DNA of 64,000 nucleotides from Rickettsiaceae bacterium. Lineage in GTDB: Bacteria; Pseudomonadota; Alphaproteobacteria; Rickettsiales; Rickettsiaceae. Under the pieces are notes generated by a model that saw only the letters and a program-made list of their open reading frames with translations, ran no database searches and was not told the origin of the DNA. How positions within the stretch are numbered: position 1 is the first letter of the stretch; each line of letters begins with the position of its first letter. Location: assembly GCA_023301685.1 (NCBI GenBank), contig JALZUG010000002.1, forward strand, positions 28,358-92,357, given 5' to 3'. The position numbers were made by a program, and so were the translations under genes. This document shows positions 8,286 to 17,079 of the stretch, piece after piece.

Positions 8286-9413
8286 TTATACTACAAGCAT
8301 AAACGCTATAACTGCATAGAAGCTGATCATTTTTAGAGATTGGTGCTTTTTTGTGCAGATTGACATTATAGTCAGAACTATTAATCCAGGATATGAAATT
8401 TCTAGCAATGGGCCCAAGATTGCTGCTATTCCATCAAAATCTAATAATGAAATTATGAATGACAAGGTGGTAGTTACTAGTAATACTTTTTTGAATTTCT
8501 TATTTCCAATAAATTTGAAAGTGCATAAATATTTTGCATAAATACTATTAAGTGCAACTGCAGTGGTTAAGCACGAAAATATTATGATAATTGCTATGAA
8601 TAATGCACCGTTTTTGCCAAGCAGGTGATTGGCAATAGCTGGAAGAATTAATTCTCCAGGTAAGTCTGAAGCTAAATGTTTGTAGTGACTCCCAAGATAA
8701 ACAAATCCAAAATAAATTATTCCAAGTAATAGTGCCCCAAATATACTTGGTCCAAGTGCTGCTCTAATAACTGAACGCCCACCAGATTCATCTACAAGCG
8801 CTTCAATTTGCTTGAAAATTAGACTAGAGAAAAAGAAAGCTGCAAATAGATCCATCGTAGCATATCCTTGAAAAAAACCATTTACAAAATTTACACCGGT
8901 TACTGATAGGTCAGAATCAATTGATGAGCTTGAATATATTCCTACTATAATTAACACTGTTAGGAATAATAATAATATGGGAGTAAGGAATTTCCCAAGG
9001 ATACTAAACATCCATTTTTCATTTAAACAAATAACATAACAAGAAATACAGAATATAATACTGAAAGACAGTAGAGATATATCGTGATAGAGAAATTCTA
9101 GACCACCATGTGCTACTGTTATGCAACGAGGGATAACTCCAAATGCACCAAGTAATGAAAGTGTAAAGAGTGGTACAGCCAATTTTGCTAAACTACCTGC
9201 TTCTCCAAAAAAGCTTTCATAATTTCCTCTGTGAAGCTTTATAACAAATAACCCTAGAAAGGGAAGGATAATGCCAGTGCAGAAAAAGCCAAGGAACCCT
9301 GCAAGCCAATTATCTGCATTATTTACGCCAACCATAAGGGGAAACACTAAATTTCCTGAGCCAAAAAACATTGAGAATATTGAAAATCCGTAAAGGAAAA
9401 TGTGTCGTTTCAT
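8286..9413 (-). CDS. brnQ: Branched-chain amino-acid carrier, BrnQ/LIVCS family
   Basis: A 375-aa polytopic membrane protein. The N-terminus contains the LIVCS hallmark FSMFFGSGNLVFPLMVG (residues about 13-29), and later come GLEFLYHD and GFFQGYATMDLFAAFFFSS, typical of the family. These carriers import Leu, Ile and Val with Na+ or H+. At 375 residues it is shorter than the usual about 430, apparently missing the last helix or two; the reading frame itself is clean. It is transcribed alone. It fits scavenging of branched-chain amino acids from a host. Confidence 0.85.
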   Translation of the reverse strand: MKRHIFLYGFSIFSMFFGSGNLVFPLMVGVNNADNWLAGFLGFFCTGIILPFLGLFVIKLHRGNYESFFGEAGSLAKLAVPLFTLSLLGAFGVIPRCITVAHGGLEFLYHDISLLSFSIIFCISCYVICLNEKWMFSILGKFLTPILLLFLTVLIIVGIYSSSSIDSDLSVTGVNFVNGFFQGYATMDLFAAFFFSSLIFKQIEALVDESGGRSVIRAALGPSIFGALLLGIIYFGFVYLGSHYKHLASDLPGELILPAIANHLLGKNGALFIAIIIIFSCLTTAVALNSIYAKYLCTFKFIGNKKFKKVLLVTTTLSFIISLLDFDGIAAILGPLLEISYPGLIVLTIMSICTKKHQSLKMISFYAVIAFMLVV

Positions 9414-9445
9414 AATTTATACCTTATAATTTATTTTATTGCCTT

Positions 9446-9474
9446 ATACCAATTTCTATTTTTTTAAATATTAC
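9446..9474. repeat. Partial copy of a MITE-like terminus
   Basis: This stretch starts ATACCAATTTCTATTTT and ends AAATATTAC. It matches the left end of the 122-bp element at 37117-37238 apart from one substitution, extra T's and a 2-base insertion. No matching right end is seen nearby. The adjoining minus-strand stretch to about 9620 is free of stops for about 60 codons (it includes FFSKSRPPYEIHSIS) but has no ATG and ends inside the repeat arm. The rest of the 9414-9707 spacer holds only the rpsD terminator. Confidence 0.4.
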
Positions 9475-9666
9475 GTTTGTACTATTTAGTTTAGAAATAG
9501 AATGAATTTCGTAAGGCGGACGTGATTTTGAAAAAAATTTTAAAGAAGATAATATAGTGGCTAAGCCACGACAGAGACGACGGACAGGATAGAGTAGTTT
9601 GAAAAATTGTTTGTTATGTTATATGCCATAATATTTTTCATTTTCAATAATTATCATTATTCTAAA

Positions 9667-9696
9667 TAAAAAAAGCGGAGCTTTTTGCCCCGCTTT
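9667..9696 (-). terminator. Rho-independent terminator of rpsD
   Basis: On the minus strand AAAGCGGGGC (9696-9687) pairs with GCTCCGCTTT (9681-9672) across a 5-nt loop with one G-U pair, followed by a U-run (A-tract 9667-9673). Confidence 0.9.
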
Positions 9697-9707
9697 AATT
9701 CTCATTA

Positions 9708-10325
9708 TTAGTGAGAGTAATACTCAATAATTTTACCAAAGTTTGGCTCAAACGGATAAGGTATGTCAGAAATTATCGGAGTTCTAATATACTCGCCAGA
9801 CATTGTGCCTGGATCCATTGTTAAATATTCTGGAATTGTTCTTTCTTGTTTTTGTGCAGATTCCATGTAAACAGTGATTTGTTTCGCCGAATCTTTAAGC
9901 TCAACTTTATCTCCAGCTTTTAATCTTAAACTTGGGATATTTACTTTTTTACCATTAAGTCTAACATTACAGTGAGAAACTAATTGTCTTGCAGCAAAAA
10001 TAGTTGGAGCTAGATTCATTCTGTAAACAACCATATCTAATCTACTCTCAAGTAAACCTGCAAAATTTTCAGCAGTGTTTCCTTTCATTTTAGCAGCAAC
10101 TTTGAAAGTATTTCTGAATTGCTTCTCAGTAATACGCCCATAGTGATTTTTAACAGTTTGTTTAGCTTGTAGGTGAGCACCGTAGTCAGAAGTCTTAACT
10201 CTTCCTGTAGGTCCATGCTGTCCTGGGCGGAAATTTCTTGTGTGGAAAGGATCTTTGCCATCACCCCAGATGCTTGTTCCAAGCCTTCTACTAGCTTTAT
10301 ATTTTGATTTAATAATTTTCGTCAC
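9708..10325 (-). CDS. rpsD: 30S ribosomal protein S4
   Basis: 205 aa, the normal length. The N-terminal part contains [15 protein letters not shown] and [10 protein letters not shown], typical of alphaproteobacterial S4. The S4 RNA-binding domain follows at about residues 90-150 ([26 protein letters not shown], then [19 protein letters not shown]). It binds 16S rRNA early in 30S assembly. It has its own terminator and a 171-bp spacer upstream, so it is probably a single-gene unit. Confidence 0.97.
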   Translation of the reverse strand: MTKIIKSKYKASRRLGTSIWGDGKDPFHTRNFRPGQHGPTGRVKTSDYGAHLQAKQTVKNHYGRITEKQFRNTFKVAAKMKGNTAENFAGLLESRLDMVVYRMNLAPTIFAARQLVSHCNVRLNGKKVNIPSLRLKAGDKVELKDSAKQITVYMESAQKQERTIPEYLTMDPGTMSGEYIRTPIISDIPYPFEPNFGKIIEYYSH

Positions 10326-10411
10326 TTAAATATACCTATTAAAGTTTAAGTTCTTTGACTGGCGATTATATAAATAGTTGATTAAAAAGTCAAACCCATT
10401 TTTATAGGTAA

Positions 10412-10487
10412 TGTTAGTTAATTATAGGAATGTCATATTTTAAGTTATTTTTCAGCTAAAAAGAGGCGTTGCTATGATTAACTAACA
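10412..10487. repeat. 76-bp palindromic element
   Basis: The left arm TGTTAGTTAATTATAGGAAT (10412-10431, extending to 10434) pairs with the right arm ending ATTAACTAACA (10477-10487). 19 of 23 positions are complementary and the remainder are mostly G-U compatible. The loop is about 30 nt. It sits between rpsD and purC, both minus strand. It could be a transcript-end structure for purC, a rickettsial-type palindromic repeat, or a small MITE. Confidence 0.5.
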
Positions 10488-10496
10488 GTACCTGAA

Positions 10497-11216
10497 TTAT
10501 AGTTTTGCATTAATGTTGAGTCTACTGAGTATTTCTTGATATGCAGGAAGTACTTTTTCGGGATCTTCTTCAGCAATTTCATAGCAAAGTTTTTCATTTG
10601 TTCCCATATCCCACAGCTTGCAAGTATCAGGTGATATTTCGTCTATGAGCATGGTAATAAAGTCCTCGCCGTTAAAAACTCGCCCAAATTCTAGTTTTAT
10701 ATCAACAAGCCTAATTCCAGCTGTCGCAAATAGACCTGATAGAAAATCATGTACTCTCATAGCCTTATTTTTCAGGTCACGTAATTCCTTTTTGCTAAGC
10801 CAGCCAAAGCTAAGAATTTGCTCTTCATTTATAATAGGGTAGTTTAGATCTTTATTTTTGACTCTAAAGTCAATAATTGGTGATTCAAAGACAAAACCAT
10901 CTTCCATACCAAAATCAGTCACATATCTCCCGCATGCAATTGTACAAACATGAATCTGCACAGGATATACATCAACAAACTGTACCAATTGTTGACGCAT
11001 ATTATTCTTTTGAATGAAATGATTTTCAACACCAATCATATCAAGCTGTTGCATTATATATGCTGAGATGTTGTTATTAATTACACCTTTACCAGATATA
11101 TTAATTATTTCCTTATTAGCTTTTTTGATTGAGTCGTCAAAAGACATAATCAATGCATAATCTTCTTCAGATTGATACAAAGTCTTAGAAGTCCCTTTAT
11201 ATATTTTTTCTTTCAT
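10497..11216 (-). CDS. purC: Phosphoribosylaminoimidazole-succinocarboxamide synthase
   Basis: 239 aa, full length. It starts with the SAICAR-synthetase opening MKEKIYKGTSKTLY. It carries FDDSIKKANKEIINISGKG and NNNISAYIMQQLD, the 'VDIKLEFGRVF' strand, and the metal/substrate loop DEISPDTCKLWD. It joins CAIR and aspartate in purine synthesis. No other pur gene is in the window, so whether the whole pathway survives cannot be judged here. It lies 2 bp after exoD-like and is likely co-transcribed. Confidence 0.95.
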   Translation of the reverse strand: MKEKIYKGTSKTLYQSEEDYALIMSFDDSIKKANKEIINISGKGVINNNISAYIMQQLDMIGVENHFIQKNNMRQQLVQFVDVYPVQIHVCTIACGRYVTDFGMEDGFVFESPIIDFRVKNKDLNYPIINEEQILSFGWLSKKELRDLKNKAMRVHDFLSGLFATAGIRLVDIKLEFGRVFNGEDFITMLIDEISPDTCKLWDMGTNEKLCYEIAEEDPEKVLPAYQEILSRLNINAKL

Positions 11217-11218
11217 GT

Positions 11219-11875
11219 TTAAAAAATACTGAAAAATAGATATTTAATAGCTAGCCAGCTTGCAACAACAGCTGCAATAGCAATTATTACCCCAACTACT
11301 GAGATAATAAAACCTGCAATAATAATTAACCCATCTCTATTCATTAAGCCAAGAGCCATGACTGTGATTCCAAGGGCAGGTATTGCATTGGTCATAAATA
11401 ATGGTATTGCAACAGCGGTAGCTGCAATTAAGCAAACTAATCCAACAAATTGTTCACAATAAACTGAGCGTGCAAATTTAAATCTAGGTTTCATATATTT
11501 TTCAATATTTTCAATGATTGGCACTATTTTGTCGCTTATGGATTTTAGTGTTGAATTTTTGAGCTCATAGTTATTAATTTTTTTTGGTAGGCTTACTTTC
11601 TTACTTCCCATAAGCATCTGAACTGACAAAATCATTAAAGGAATTCCCATGAGAGTTGTAAACCCGGGAGGGTAAGGAAGGGGTATAGCAACTGGAAGCG
11701 CAAAGAAAATCATAGCAAGGAGAAGACCGTTTTCATGAAAATCTTCCATCAGTTCCGATATTTTTGTTTTTCCATTTTTACGTTTATGACCAATTTTTTT
11801 TAATGTCTCTGAGGCAAGTGTTGTATCAAGTAGTTTTGGCTTTTTTTTTGGAAACATAACATCAGTCTTCTGCAA
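11219..11875 (-). CDS. ExoD-family membrane protein
   Basis: A 218-aa protein with four to five hydrophobic segments. The N-terminal domain contains ISELMEDFHENGLLLAMIFF followed by ALPVAIPLPYPPGFTTLMGIPL, the conserved ExoD core, and the C-terminus ends in long hydrophobic helices. ExoD was first linked to exopolysaccharide production in rhizobia, but its biochemical role is unknown. It is packed between the M16 peptidase (49 bp) and purC (2 bp) on one strand. Confidence 0.8.
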   Translation of the reverse strand: MQKTDVMFPKKKPKLLDTTLASETLKKIGHKRKNGKTKISELMEDFHENGLLLAMIFFALPVAIPLPYPPGFTTLMGIPLMILSVQMLMGSKKVSLPKKINNYELKNSTLKSISDKIVPIIENIEKYMKPRFKFARSVYCEQFVGLVCLIAATAVAIPLFMTNAIPALGITVMALGLMNRDGLIIIAGFIISVVGVIIAIAAVVASWLAIKYLFFSIF

Positions 11876-11924
11876 TGAGATTAATAAAAAAAATAGTATA
11901 TTATCTTTTTAAAGAAAGATACAG

Positions 11925-13187
11925 TTATTTTAATAGATTATCACGCATATTGTTAAAATTGAAATTATCAAGCCTATCTCCAACAGTTGCTAGTGTTGGA
12001 GGAGTGTTAAAAATTTTATTTGCACTAGATTTAAGATCTTTTATTTGAGTGGCTGAGATAATATCCATTACTTGTTTTGCAGGGAAATATTTGCCAAATA
12101 GTGCAAAATTCTTTCCAACTTCCTCGGATTTATATTCAGTCTTTTCTTCAGCCATGTATATGTTTGATTCAATTTGAGCTTTTGCTCTATATAGCTCCTC
12201 TTGTGAAATATTTGTTCTGATTTTGTCTATTTCTTCAACAATTTTATTAATCATCATTTTTATATTTCGATGGTCTGCAGCTGCATAGATACTAAAAATA
12301 CCACTATCACAAAAAGCATTGACGCCGCTACCAATTCCGTATGCCAAACCATATTTTTCTCGTATGGTTTGGAATAATCTAGAAGATAATCCTCCACCGA
12401 GGATGATAGATAAAATCTGTGCATGATAAAAATCTTCAAGACTTTGATATGATACACTCTCAAACCCAAGAGCAATTGTTGTTTGTTCAAGAGATTTTTC
12501 TGTAACTCTAAAACCTCCAGAATATTTTGACTCTTCTTGCTTTCTAGATGATTTAGCTGGAAAAGAAGAAAATAAATTTTGAGCGATGTTAACTGATTCA
12601 GTATGATCAATATTACCAGCAATTGAAATATAAATATTTTCTGCACAATAATGTTTGTTTATATAGTCTTGGAATGATTTTTTATCAAATTTGGCTATGT
12701 TATCATATGTTCCAAGTATAGAACGTCCAAGAGGATGACCTTGATAGGCTAGTTCATAGAAATTTTCGAAAACTAGATCATCAGGGCAATCTTTCACTCC
12801 AGCAATTTCTTGCGAGATAACACTTAATTCCTTTTTGATGTCTTCTTCCTCAAATAATGAATTTTGTAAAATATCTGCTAATATGCTTATAGCTTGTTTT
12901 GTGTGTTGCTTAAGTACTTTTGTATAGTAAACAGTGTTTTCTCTGCTGGTATATGCATTGAAATGCCCACCGATACTATCAAATTCTTTTGCTATTTCGA
13001 TAGCTGATCTAGTTTTTGTACCTTTAAATGCCATATGCTCAAGGAAATGTGAGATTCCAGCTTCTTCTTCGGATTCATAACGACTGCCCACTTTTACTAT
13101 AATATTGATGGAAACTGAGTTTACATGAGGCATTGAATAAGTCACAATATTCAAGCCGTTATTTAATTTACTAGAATTAAAAGTCAT
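11925..13187 (-). CDS. M16 zinc metallopeptidase, mitochondrial-processing-peptidase-like
   Basis: A 420-aa single-chain M16B peptidase. It has the inverted zinc motif HFLEH (47-51) within AGISHFLEHMAFKGT and the downstream glutamate region typical of the family. The C-terminal M16 domain has the glycine-rich GGGLSSRLFQTIREKYGLAY loop. It is the bacterial counterpart of the mitochondrial processing peptidase beta subunit and is expected to degrade or trim peptides. Its start codon abuts the stop of the glycosyltransferase upstream with no gap, suggesting translational coupling. Confidence 0.92.
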   Translation of the reverse strand: MTFNSSKLNNGLNIVTYSMPHVNSVSINIIVKVGSRYESEEEAGISHFLEHMAFKGTKTRSAIEIAKEFDSIGGHFNAYTSRENTVYYTKVLKQHTKQAISILADILQNSLFEEEDIKKELSVISQEIAGVKDCPDDLVFENFYELAYQGHPLGRSILGTYDNIAKFDKKSFQDYINKHYCAENIYISIAGNIDHTESVNIAQNLFSSFPAKSSRKQEESKYSGGFRVTEKSLEQTTIALGFESVSYQSLEDFYHAQILSIILGGGLSSRLFQTIREKYGLAYGIGSGVNAFCDSGIFSIYAAADHRNIKMMINKIVEEIDKIRTNISQEELYRAKAQIESNIYMAEEKTEYKSEEVGKNFALFGKYFPAKQVMDIISATQIKDLKSSANKIFNTPPTLATVGDRLDNFNFNNMRDNLLK

Positions 13188-14207
13188 TTATTTATGGTCC
13201 AGGTTATTTAGTATTTGAGAAAGTTGTTTTGCAACTATTTTTATATCGTAATTGGTTGTTAGCCTATCATATGCAGATTTCGACATATTATTAGCAAGTT
13301 CTTGGTCATTTATCATTATTGTTAGGTGTTTTGCTAAATCTTCTGCTGAGCTGATATTTGCAATAAATCCATCTTGCTCATGGCGAATAATTTCTTGAGG
13401 CCCTCCAGAGTTTGTAGCTACAACTGGTTTTGAATGTTCTATTGCTTCAAGAACAATAATGCCAAATGGTTCACTGATAGATGGAAGACAAAAAATATCA
13501 ATTTGATTAAAAAAAGCATCTTTATCACTGACCCAGCCAACGAAATCGATTTCTTTATTTAAATCCAGTTTGCTTACTAATTGCTTTAAGTTGCTTTTCT
13601 CTTTGCCATCTCCGCCAATTATAAGCTTGATATTGTGACTTGATTCTCTTATTAGTTTTATGCTTTCAATTAAGTAAGAAAATCCTTTCTTTTCTACAAA
13701 ACGCCCTAAACTTCCTATTGTAATTGGATTGTTATACGGAGTTGGATTATACGGCTTTTCTATCCTTACCATATTCGATAAATGAAGGAGTTTATCTTGC
13801 GATATATTATGCTTAATTAGATTTTTTCTAAGATCATTAGAAAGAGTAATTATGAAATCACATTTTTTAAGTTTTTTGTAGCTATAATTATGTGAAACGC
13901 CGACAATCCTTGTATGTTTAGGTTTTATACTTCCACACGAAAAATTAATTGCTCTATTGCCATGGCAGATAATAATATCTGGTTTATATTTTTGTATCAG
14001 AATACCTAAGTAGATTTTTGATAAAAAGCACCAAGGAGCAAGGTTAGGTAAGGTATGAGTTGGAGATAGTTGATCATTTATTTGAGCTTTAGCACTTGCT
14101 ATGTTGATTACTTCATGATTTTGGCTTAATAAAGCATCGTTATAGTCGATATAAGCTTGCTGGATACCGCCCAAGTCTCTTGACATCATGATATTAAATA
14201 TACGCAA
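13188..14207 (-). CDS. Glycosyltransferase family 4 (GT-B fold)
   Basis: 339 aa. The C-terminal half has the GT4 signatures: IGSLGRFVEKKGFSYLIESI, then IIGGDGKEKSNL, and the nucleotide-sugar loop PSISEPFGIIVLEAI (EX7E). The N-terminal GT-B domain contains DLGGIQQAYID. It probably adds a sugar to lipopolysaccharide or another envelope glycan; the acceptor is unknown. It sits between hisS (34 bp) and the M16 peptidase (directly adjacent) on the same strand. Confidence 0.88.
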   Translation of the reverse strand: MRIFNIMMSRDLGGIQQAYIDYNDALLSQNHEVINIASAKAQINDQLSPTHTLPNLAPWCFLSKIYLGILIQKYKPDIIICHGNRAINFSCGSIKPKHTRIVGVSHNYSYKKLKKCDFIITLSNDLRKNLIKHNISQDKLLHLSNMVRIEKPYNPTPYNNPITIGSLGRFVEKKGFSYLIESIKLIRESSHNIKLIIGGDGKEKSNLKQLVSKLDLNKEIDFVGWVSDKDAFFNQIDIFCLPSISEPFGIIVLEAIEHSKPVVATNSGGPQEIIRHEQDGFIANISSAEDLAKHLTIMINDQELANNMSKSAYDRLTTNYDIKIVAKQLSQILNNLDHK

Positions 14208-14241
14208 AGCTTATACCTCTTAATAGATATTGTTGGTTAAT

Positions 14242-15486
14242 TCATGTTTTAAGAATAATATCTGCTAGCCTAGATATTTCTAGTTCTGCTTCCAAATTTT
14301 GATCAAGATCTTTTAGTTTGCATACACCTTTTTCTTGTTCATCAGAACCAATGAAAATTACATATTTAGCGTTGTTATTTAGAGCATTCTGCATTCTTTT
14401 GCCTATTTTGCCGCTAGATGACAAAGTTGTTGCTATATTTTTATTTCTTAGTTGTTCCGCAAGGTTTATACAGTAATCAAAACACTCATCACCTATCGGC
14501 ATTATTATAGTAGGGCGGGTTTTTTCTGGTGTAAAATTACCCATTAGTGCAATTCTCTCAATACCTGCCGCAAAACCTATTGCCGGTATTTCTTCCTCAC
14601 CCATTAATTTTGTCAGCCCATCGTACCTACCTCCTGCAAGGAGAGTTCCTTGAGCACCAAGCTTATTTGTAATAAATTCAAATGCTGTATGGCAGTAATA
14701 ATCCAAACCTCTAGCAAGTTTTGGATTGATCTTATATTTTACTTTTAGAATATCAAGATATGATTTTACATCATCAAAATATTTAGCAGCATCATTAGTA
14801 TAGTAACTTGTGATGAGTGGAGCATTTTCTGACAGTTTTATATCCGCTTCATCTTTTGAATCAAGTATTCTTAATGGATTTTTTTCTAAGCGTTGTTTGC
14901 TGTCATCAGATAATTCATTTTCATACTTTTTAAAATACTCAATAAGAGCAGATTGATATTTTTCTCTTGATTCTGAGCATCCTAGAGAATTTAGTTCTAG
15001 AACGATATCATCAGTTAGCCCAAGCTCACTAAGTAGCCTTGATGCCATACTAATTGTTTCTGCATCAGAATATGAACCGACTGCTCCTATATATTCAAAA
15101 TTTAGCTGGTGAAACTGTCTTTGCCTACCTTCTTGAGGACGATCATATCTAAATAAAGGGCCTGATGAGAATAGTTTTAAAGGTAAGTTCTGTTTTAAGC
15201 CATTTGAAATAAATGCACGGATTATACTTGCTGTAAATTCAGGCCTTAAAGCAATTATACGACCTTTTTTATCAGCAAAAGAATACATTTCTTTGCTAAC
15301 GACGTCAGATGTATCTCCTAGAGTTCTATCAAATATATTGGCACTTTCCAATAAAGGAGTCGCAAAACCTTCGTAACCATAAAGTTCTGAGATTTTTTTA
15401 GCAGCTGTTTCAATATATTTATGAATCCTGAAATCTTCTGGTAGTAAATCCTTCATTCCCCTAAGAGGGGCAACTTTGTTAGACAT
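14242..15486 (-). CDS. hisS: Histidyl-tRNA synthetase
   Basis: 414 aa, class II. It begins with the standard PLRGMKDLLPED. Motif 2 is visible as FRYDRPQEGRQRQFHQLNFE. The histidine-specific RGLDYYCHTAFEF and the motif 3 region AGGRYDGLTKLMGEEEIPA-GFAAGIER are present, and the anticodon-binding domain fills the last about 90 residues. It is preceded by the membrane-anchored orphan with a 5-bp gap, so the two share a transcript. Confidence 0.97.
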   Translation of the reverse strand: MSNKVAPLRGMKDLLPEDFRIHKYIETAAKKISELYGYEGFATPLLESANIFDRTLGDTSDVVSKEMYSFADKKGRIIALRPEFTASIIRAFISNGLKQNLPLKLFSSGPLFRYDRPQEGRQRQFHQLNFEYIGAVGSYSDAETISMASRLLSELGLTDDIVLELNSLGCSESREKYQSALIEYFKKYENELSDDSKQRLEKNPLRILDSKDEADIKLSENAPLITSYYTNDAAKYFDDVKSYLDILKVKYKINPKLARGLDYYCHTAFEFITNKLGAQGTLLAGGRYDGLTKLMGEEEIPAIGFAAGIERIALMGNFTPEKTRPTIIMPIGDECFDYCINLAEQLRNKNIATTLSSSGKIGKRMQNALNNNAKYVIFIGSDEQEKGVCKLKDLDQNLEAELEISRLADIILKT

Positions 15487-15491
15487 GCTAC

Positions 15492-17057
15492 TTATTCTTC
15501 TACTTCATCTTCAACAGGCATATTTTCAAGAAAATTTGTAATTCTTTCATCTGCCAAAATCTCAAATAAACTTTTATCATTTATTTTAAATTTAAATCCT
15601 TGAGGGTCAAATGTTAGTTCTGTAACTAATTCATTATTCTCTTTCAGCTCTCCATCCTTGTGAAAAACTGATAGTGCGCTAAATCCATTTGCTTGAATGT
15701 TTTTAGAAATTTTGTCATACGCAGCAATATTCATTGTATCATCATTGTTATCAGATAATTTCACTAAAATTGGTCGAGCACCAGAGTCATAGAAATATGG
15801 AATACCTTCAGTTATAAGTTTAGGATCAGATATTTCAATAGTTCCATTGTAAACTTTATCTTTAACTTCGCCTTCTGAGTTTACCTTGAAATCATTAAGT
15901 GTAAATTTGAGTTCTTGCTCAAGATTATTTGATTTAATATCGTATTCAACATCGATGTTTGCTTCAATTTTATGTATATCTGTAAGCATTTCTGATATTT
16001 TTATAAAATCATCTGAACTAAATTTATTTTCTATTCTTGAAGGATCTTCTTTATTTAATAATTTTAAACCTTCTAATAGTAAGTCTTTACAAATTTCAGT
16101 AATATTTTTTCTTTGTTCTTCGTTGTAATTACGATTTAGTGTTAGATCAATTTCAGCTCTTATTTTTTCACCGTCACTAGAAAAATTAATATCTCCGGAA
16201 TCATCTATTGCTGAGTTTTTAATTGATTCACTAATATCTATAGAATATAGATCCTTTGTGAAAGCAAAATTTTCTAGTACTTCCTTGATATCTTTTTCAC
16301 CTTTTAAAGAGGCGATTATGTTATGCACATGATCCTTGCCAAGTTGAACTGAGTATTCAGTTGCATAGTTGATAGGTCCTGTTTCACCTAGCATCTTGTA
16401 ATAATAACCATCAATTTTTGGATTAATGTTATTTTTTGCAAATTCCGGTGATATTTGATTTAAAACTTTTACAAAAAACTGAGACTCTGGGTTCATTTGT
16501 AATGCATCAATCTTCACTTTAAGATTCATGTCATACATACCATCATCAAGCAAGTTTGATATAGTTATTTTCGAGTTGTCTGATTTTGAAATAAACTTAT
16601 CATCATTAGCAAAGTATATTGATGAATCTTTTGATGATACTGAGATCTTGAAGTTTTCAAAATTGTTCTTGAGTAACAAGCGGTTAAAATCAATTGTATG
16701 ATTAGGTGAAGGGAAATAAATTTCTAGATCCCCTTCACTGAACGTTAGTTTATTGCCAGTAATTTGCGCCTTAATATTATCCGAGAGAGGATTATAACAA
16801 GCTGTTATTTCATCTGCATGAATCTTAAAAAACTCTGACTTTGGAAAAATGCTAATATCTTGTAAGGTCAGTTTGAACTTATACTTGTCAATTACTATAG
16901 AATCTTCATCGATTGAAATCAACGAATCATCTTTTTGTAATTTTGGTAATATCTCTTCTGTCGCAATTTTTTCAAATTTATTAGCAAAATAGAGCCATCC
17001 AGTAGCTGCTGCCGCTGACATTATTACTAAAATTGCACCAAGTTTTTTAATCATCAC
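15492..17057 (-). CDS. Membrane-anchored periplasmic orphan (521 aa)
   Basis: Residues 3-24 form a single hydrophobic anchor (LGAILVIMSAAAATGWLYFA). The rest is polar and rich in beta-strand-like segments with Asp, Lys and Asn. The layout (signal anchor, then a long 'FKLTLQDISIFPKSEFFKI' repeat-like beta domain) recalls DUF2125/DUF945 or AsmA-type periplasmic proteins, but no motif is decisive. Its stop lies 5 bp before the hisS start and its start is 22 bp after the AGCS transporter. A role in the envelope is inferred from the anchor only. Confidence 0.6.
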   Translation of the reverse strand: MMIKKLGAILVIMSAAAATGWLYFANKFEKIATEEILPKLQKDDSLISIDEDSIVIDKYKFKLTLQDISIFPKSEFFKIHADEITACYNPLSDNIKAQITGNKLTFSEGDLEIYFPSPNHTIDFNRLLLKNNFENFKISVSSKDSSIYFANDDKFISKSDNSKITISNLLDDGMYDMNLKVKIDALQMNPESQFFVKVLNQISPEFAKNNINPKIDGYYYKMLGETGPINYATEYSVQLGKDHVHNIIASLKGEKDIKEVLENFAFTKDLYSIDISESIKNSAIDDSGDINFSSDGEKIRAEIDLTLNRNYNEEQRKNITEICKDLLLEGLKLLNKEDPSRIENKFSSDDFIKISEMLTDIHKIEANIDVEYDIKSNNLEQELKFTLNDFKVNSEGEVKDKVYNGTIEISDPKLITEGIPYFYDSGARPILVKLSDNNDDTMNIAAYDKISKNIQANGFSALSVFHKDGELKENNELVTELTFDPQGFKFKINDKSLFEILADERITNFLENMPVEDEVEE

Positions 17058-17079
17058 AAACCAACCTTTTAAATAGTTT

